Shown here piece after piece: positions 13,975-15,736 of a stretch of DNA of 15,736 nucleotides. The DNA comes from JAEHDI01 sp035455185 (lineage in GTDB: Bacteria > Acidobacteriota > Terriglobia > Bryobacterales > Bryobacteraceae), in NCBI GenBank assembly GCA_035455185.1, contig DATIFQ010000033.1, forward strand, positions 1-15,736, in the 5' to 3' direction. How positions within the stretch are numbered: the first letter of the stretch is position 1; each line of letters begins with the position of its first letter. Both the position numbers and the translations under genes were made by a program. The notes beneath the pieces were generated by a model. That model made no database searches and was not told where the DNA came from. It saw only the letters and a program-made list of their open reading frames with translations.

Positions 13975-14967
13975 ATGATTCGAGTCGCGGTCACCGAAGT
14001 TGAATACAAGAAGGCCAGGATGGTGTTTGATAGCGCTGAAGACATGGCTTGCATTCCGGTGCTGCCGAACGAAGACGATCTCTGCGCTTCCATTCGTAAG
14101 CTTCAGGCACGGCACGCAATCGTCGGCGCGGTCCGTTACGAGGACCTTCTGTACCGTACCTTGCCGCGCGGGGGTGTTCTCGCCCGGTTTGGCGTGGGTC
14201 ACGACGGCATCGACAAGGCGAAGGCGACAGCCTCGGGGATACTCTGCGTAAACACGCCGGGTGTACTGGATGAGTCCGTCGCGGAGTACGTCATGGCGCT
14301 GCTGCTCGAAGCGGCGCGCCACCTCGTGCGGCATGCCGAGACGTGCCAGCGAGGGTCGTGGGAGGTGCATATCGGCAGAGAACTAAGCGGGAAGCGCCTG
14401 GCGGTGATCGGCTGCGGACCGATCGGACGACTGGTGGGACGCGCTGCCGCGCAAGGATTCCGGATGGAGGTCATCGGCTGCGAGGTCGCTCCGGTGGACA
14501 CCGTAGAACTGGCGTCACTCGGGTTCAGCCGGATCACCACTGATTTCGCGGACGCAGTTGCAGGCGCGGATTTCGTCAGCCTTCACATTCCGGGGTCACC
14601 GCCGAACCGGCACTTTCTTAGCCGGGAACGGCTCGCGATGATTCCTTCCCGGGCGACCCTCATCAACACCGCCCGCGGCTCCGTGGTGGACGAGATCGCT
14701 TTGTTCGACGCGCTGGCAAGCGGTTCGCTTGCGGGCGCCGCACTCGACGTGTTCGAGGAAGAACCGTACCGCCCGCAGGATCCGGCGAAGGACTTGCGGA
14801 CTCTTCCGAAGGTGATTCAGACGCCGCACGTGGCCAGCAGCACCCGTGAGGCATGCGACCGTGTGGCGAAGCGGGCACTGCACAACATCGCGCTCGCCGA
14901 GCGAGGGGAGCTCGGGAGCATGGACCTATTGAATCCGGAAGTACTAACAGAAAGGGAAGGCGCGTGA
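13975..14967 (+). CDS. D-isomer-specific 2-hydroxyacid dehydrogenase (phosphoglycerate-dehydrogenase-like)
   Basis: This NAD(P)-dependent oxidoreductase has 330 residues. The nucleotide-binding motif is GCGPIG (146-151), with Glu170 some 19 residues later, which favours NAD over NADP. Catalytic residues fit the family: Arg234 in INTARGSVVDE, Glu263 in LDVFEEEPY and His285 in QTPHVASST. The spacings of 29 and 22 match D-3-phosphoglycerate dehydrogenase relatives. GHDGIDKA and NTPGVLDESVAEYVMALLL are also typical. The substrate is not evident. Its stop overlaps the GTG start of a decayed HpcH/HpaI aldolase gene (GTGA), so the two were once cotranscribed, suggesting a sugar-acid or 2-keto acid catabolic pair. 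The dehydrogenase itself looks intact. It uses ATG 13975 with only a weak upstream ribosome site. Confidence 0.92.
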   Translation: MIRVAVTEVEYKKARMVFDSAEDMACIPVLPNEDDLCASIRKLQARHAIVGAVRYEDLLYRTLPRGGVLARFGVGHDGIDKAKATASGILCVNTPGVLDESVAEYVMALLLEAARHLVRHAETCQRGSWEVHIGRELSGKRLAVIGCGPIGRLVGRAAAQGFRMEVIGCEVAPVDTVELASLGFSRITTDFADAVAGADFVSLHIPGSPPNRHFLSRERLAMIPSRATLINTARGSVVDEIALFDALASGSLAGAALDVFEEEPYRPQDPAKDLRTLPKVIQTPHVASSTREACDRVAKRALHNIALAERGELGSMDLLNPEVLTEREGA

Positions 14968-15340
14968 AGAACACACTTTGGAAGGCGCTGATCGAGCAGC
15001 GTCTCACCCTTGGCGGATGGCTTCACCCGGCTTGCGTGGAGGTCGTGGCCAGGCGCGCTTCGACCGGGTGTGCGTGGACACGGAGGATGGACTTGAGCGG
15101 ATCGTTTGGGAAGACCGGAGATTTTGACTGCACGGAGATGGGAGACACGCTCGATACGTACAAACAGGCCTGCCGTCGCCACCGAAAGAGTACCGGCCTG
15201 TACATCATCCGGCCAACGCAGGAAAACAGGAAAACATGAAGGCCGCAATTGATGAAGACTACACCCTGATTGCGCTCGGTGCAGATATTGCGTTCCTAGC
15301 CGATAGCGCGAAACAGGCGCTCCGGCGGGCTCAGACTTGA
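14964..15340 (+). pseudogene. Decayed HpcH/HpaI-type aldolase
   Basis: This is the remnant of a class II pyruvate aldolase, about 122 codons remaining of an expected 255 or so. The N-terminal piece starts at GTG 14964 with KNTLWKALIEQRLTLGGWLH and PACVEVVAR. Near 15050 a base has been lost (or two gained), because the next family motif, FDRVCVDTED, reads in another frame. At about 15084-15092 this joins directly to DLSGSFGKTGDFD, a motif from the C-terminal half, implying an internal deletion of about 130 codons that removes the catalytic Arg and the metal-binding Glu. GLYIIRPTQEN then runs into an 8-bp tandem duplication at 15219-15234 that shifts the frame again. The tail MKAAIDEDYTLIALGADIAFLA ends at TGA 15338-15340. 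The start overlaps the dehydrogenase stop and keeps its ribosome site. No active enzyme can be made. Confidence 0.88.
15219..15236 (+). repeat. 8-bp tandem duplication inside the aldolase pseudogene
   Basis: CAGGAAAA occurs twice in a row (15219-15226 and 15227-15234) and is followed by CA. Removing one copy restores one continuous frame reading RPTQENMKAAIDEDYT, as in intact aldolases. This points to a replication-slippage insertion. Confidence 0.85.
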
Positions 15341-15566
15341 ATGCCAAACTGACACCCGGCACCGCCGTTCTGAGAGAACCGGTAGAGACTCCCGTCCTTT
15401 CGGCGCTCAAGTCCCCTGTTCGCCGGATGGGCATATAACCCCCAAAACACGTATTGTGAAAGGAAGGGAGCTTTCGCCTCGCGCGATCGGCTCTGTCCCC
15501 AGAGTCCTGGAGCGATGTCATTGCCGAATACTCCCCCACTCAGAGAAAGCTTCGGAGGCTGAACCT
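15341..15566. other. Intergenic region upstream of glgE
   Basis: There is no coding signal. TATAAC at 15434-15439 in an A+T-rich patch (15432-15460) is the best -10 candidate for glgE, but its -35 (GTCCCC) is poor. A short GTTCT/AGAAC stem lies at 15367-15379 just past the pseudogene. The ribosome site of glgE is GGAGG at 15554-15558. Confidence 0.4.
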
Positions 15567-15736
15567 GTGATCACGCTCGAATACACCGAAGGCAGACAAC
15601 GGGCTGTCGTGGAAGCCGTCTCTCCGGAAGTCGATTCCGGTCGATTCCCAATCAAGAGAACGGTCGGTGAGCAGGTGATGGTGGAGGCGGACGTGTACGG
15701 TGACGGGCACGACTCCGTTTGCTGCGTTCTCCTCTT
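15567..15736 (+). CDS. glgE: Alpha-1,4-glucan:maltose-1-phosphate maltosyltransferase, N-terminal part (cut by window edge)
   Basis: Fifty-six complete codons are visible before the right edge. The translation RAVVEAVSPEVDSGRFPIKR, followed by VGEQVMVEADVYGDGHD, is the start of the N-terminal domain of GlgE (DUF3416-type). GlgE is the GH13 enzyme that extends alpha-glucan from maltose-1-phosphate in the trehalose-to-glycogen route. The catalytic domain lies outside the window. The GTG at 15567 has GGAGG eight bases upstream, and about 13 residues precede the conserved block, a normal leader. The gene follows 226 bp of non-coding DNA after the aldolase pseudogene and so probably begins its own operon. 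TreS, Pep2 or GlgB genes would be expected further right. Confidence 0.88.
   Translation, partial: MITLEYTEGRQRAVVEAVSPEVDSGRFPIKRTVGEQVMVEADVYGDGHDSVCCVLL

Noticed and set aside
13848..14093. N-terminal extension of the mutarotase
   Set aside because: The added residues have no similarity to the family and would run into the dehydrogenase gene. A signal peptide begins at 13847.
15236..15340. Small independent gene starting at ATG 15236
   Set aside because: Its 34 residues match the C-terminal tail of HpcH/HpaI aldolases, and the ATG is an internal Met codon of the original gene.
14817..15539. 240-codon open frame on the minus strand spanning the pseudogene and the glgE upstream region
   Set aside because: It overlaps the intact end of the dehydrogenase and the aldolase remnants. 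Its translation has no recognisable motif and no ribosome site. Loss of frame in the pseudogene does not make the opposite strand coding.
1..15736. Mobile element, CRISPR array, phage or defence system
   Set aside because: I found no transposase, integrase, direct-repeat array, terminal inverted repeats or known defence gene families in the coding content.

Overview
The window is GC-rich bacterial chromosome, densely packed with genes on both strands. Many genes overlap or lie a few bases apart, and GTG or TTG starts are common. The gene set resembles a soil Acidobacteriota genome of the Bryobacterales/Solibacter type: sulfatase-like enzymes, a PIG-L deacetylase, a large secreted multidomain protein, dodecin, GlgE and a CDP-dideoxysugar cluster. 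That placement is inferred from gene content only. There are no rRNA or tRNA genes, CRISPR arrays, insertion sequences or phage genes that I can recognise. No stretch over 300 bases lacks a gene.

Region 1 (1-3421, minus strand) is an operon of four overlapping genes transcribed right to left: rfbF, rfbG, rfbH and an NAD-dependent epimerase/dehydratase cut by the window edge. The first three make up the opening of CDP-3,6-dideoxyhexose synthesis: glucose-1-phosphate to CDP-glucose, then the 4-keto-6-deoxy sugar, then 3-dehydration. The cut gene is a candidate for the reductase or epimerase that finishes the sugar. The product probably goes to O-antigen or another surface glycan. The electron-transfer partner of RfbH (RfbI/AscD type) is not in the window.

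Region 2 (3422-4826) holds a DUF72 protein and a dodecin on the plus strand, each with a readable promoter and ribosome binding site. Region 3 (4854-7695, minus) is a pair of exported sulfatase-superfamily enzymes. The upstream one has the Cys-type formylglycine motif and a Tat-like leader. The downstream one has Thr at the nucleophile position. Region 4 (7819-11883, plus) carries a PIG-L deacetylase, two GC-rich hairpins, an 838-residue secreted transglutaminase-like/Fn3/Ig protein, and an exported nitroreductase-family protein.

Region 5 (11897-13847, minus) is a galactose mutarotase with a lipoprotein-like leader, followed 4 bases later by a lone ABC ATPase of the YlmA/ModF type. Region 6 (13975-15736, plus) has a D-2-hydroxyacid dehydrogenase overlapping the start of a decayed HpcH/HpaI-type aldolase, then the start of glgE (maltosyltransferase of alpha-glucan synthesis). 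The aldolase wreck is the most informative anomaly. It shows three separable lesions: a one-base frameshift, a large internal deletion and an 8-bp tandem duplication. I see no convincing wholly new system. The best leads are the multidomain transglutaminase-like protein, the mixed sulfatase pair and the dying aldolase gene.
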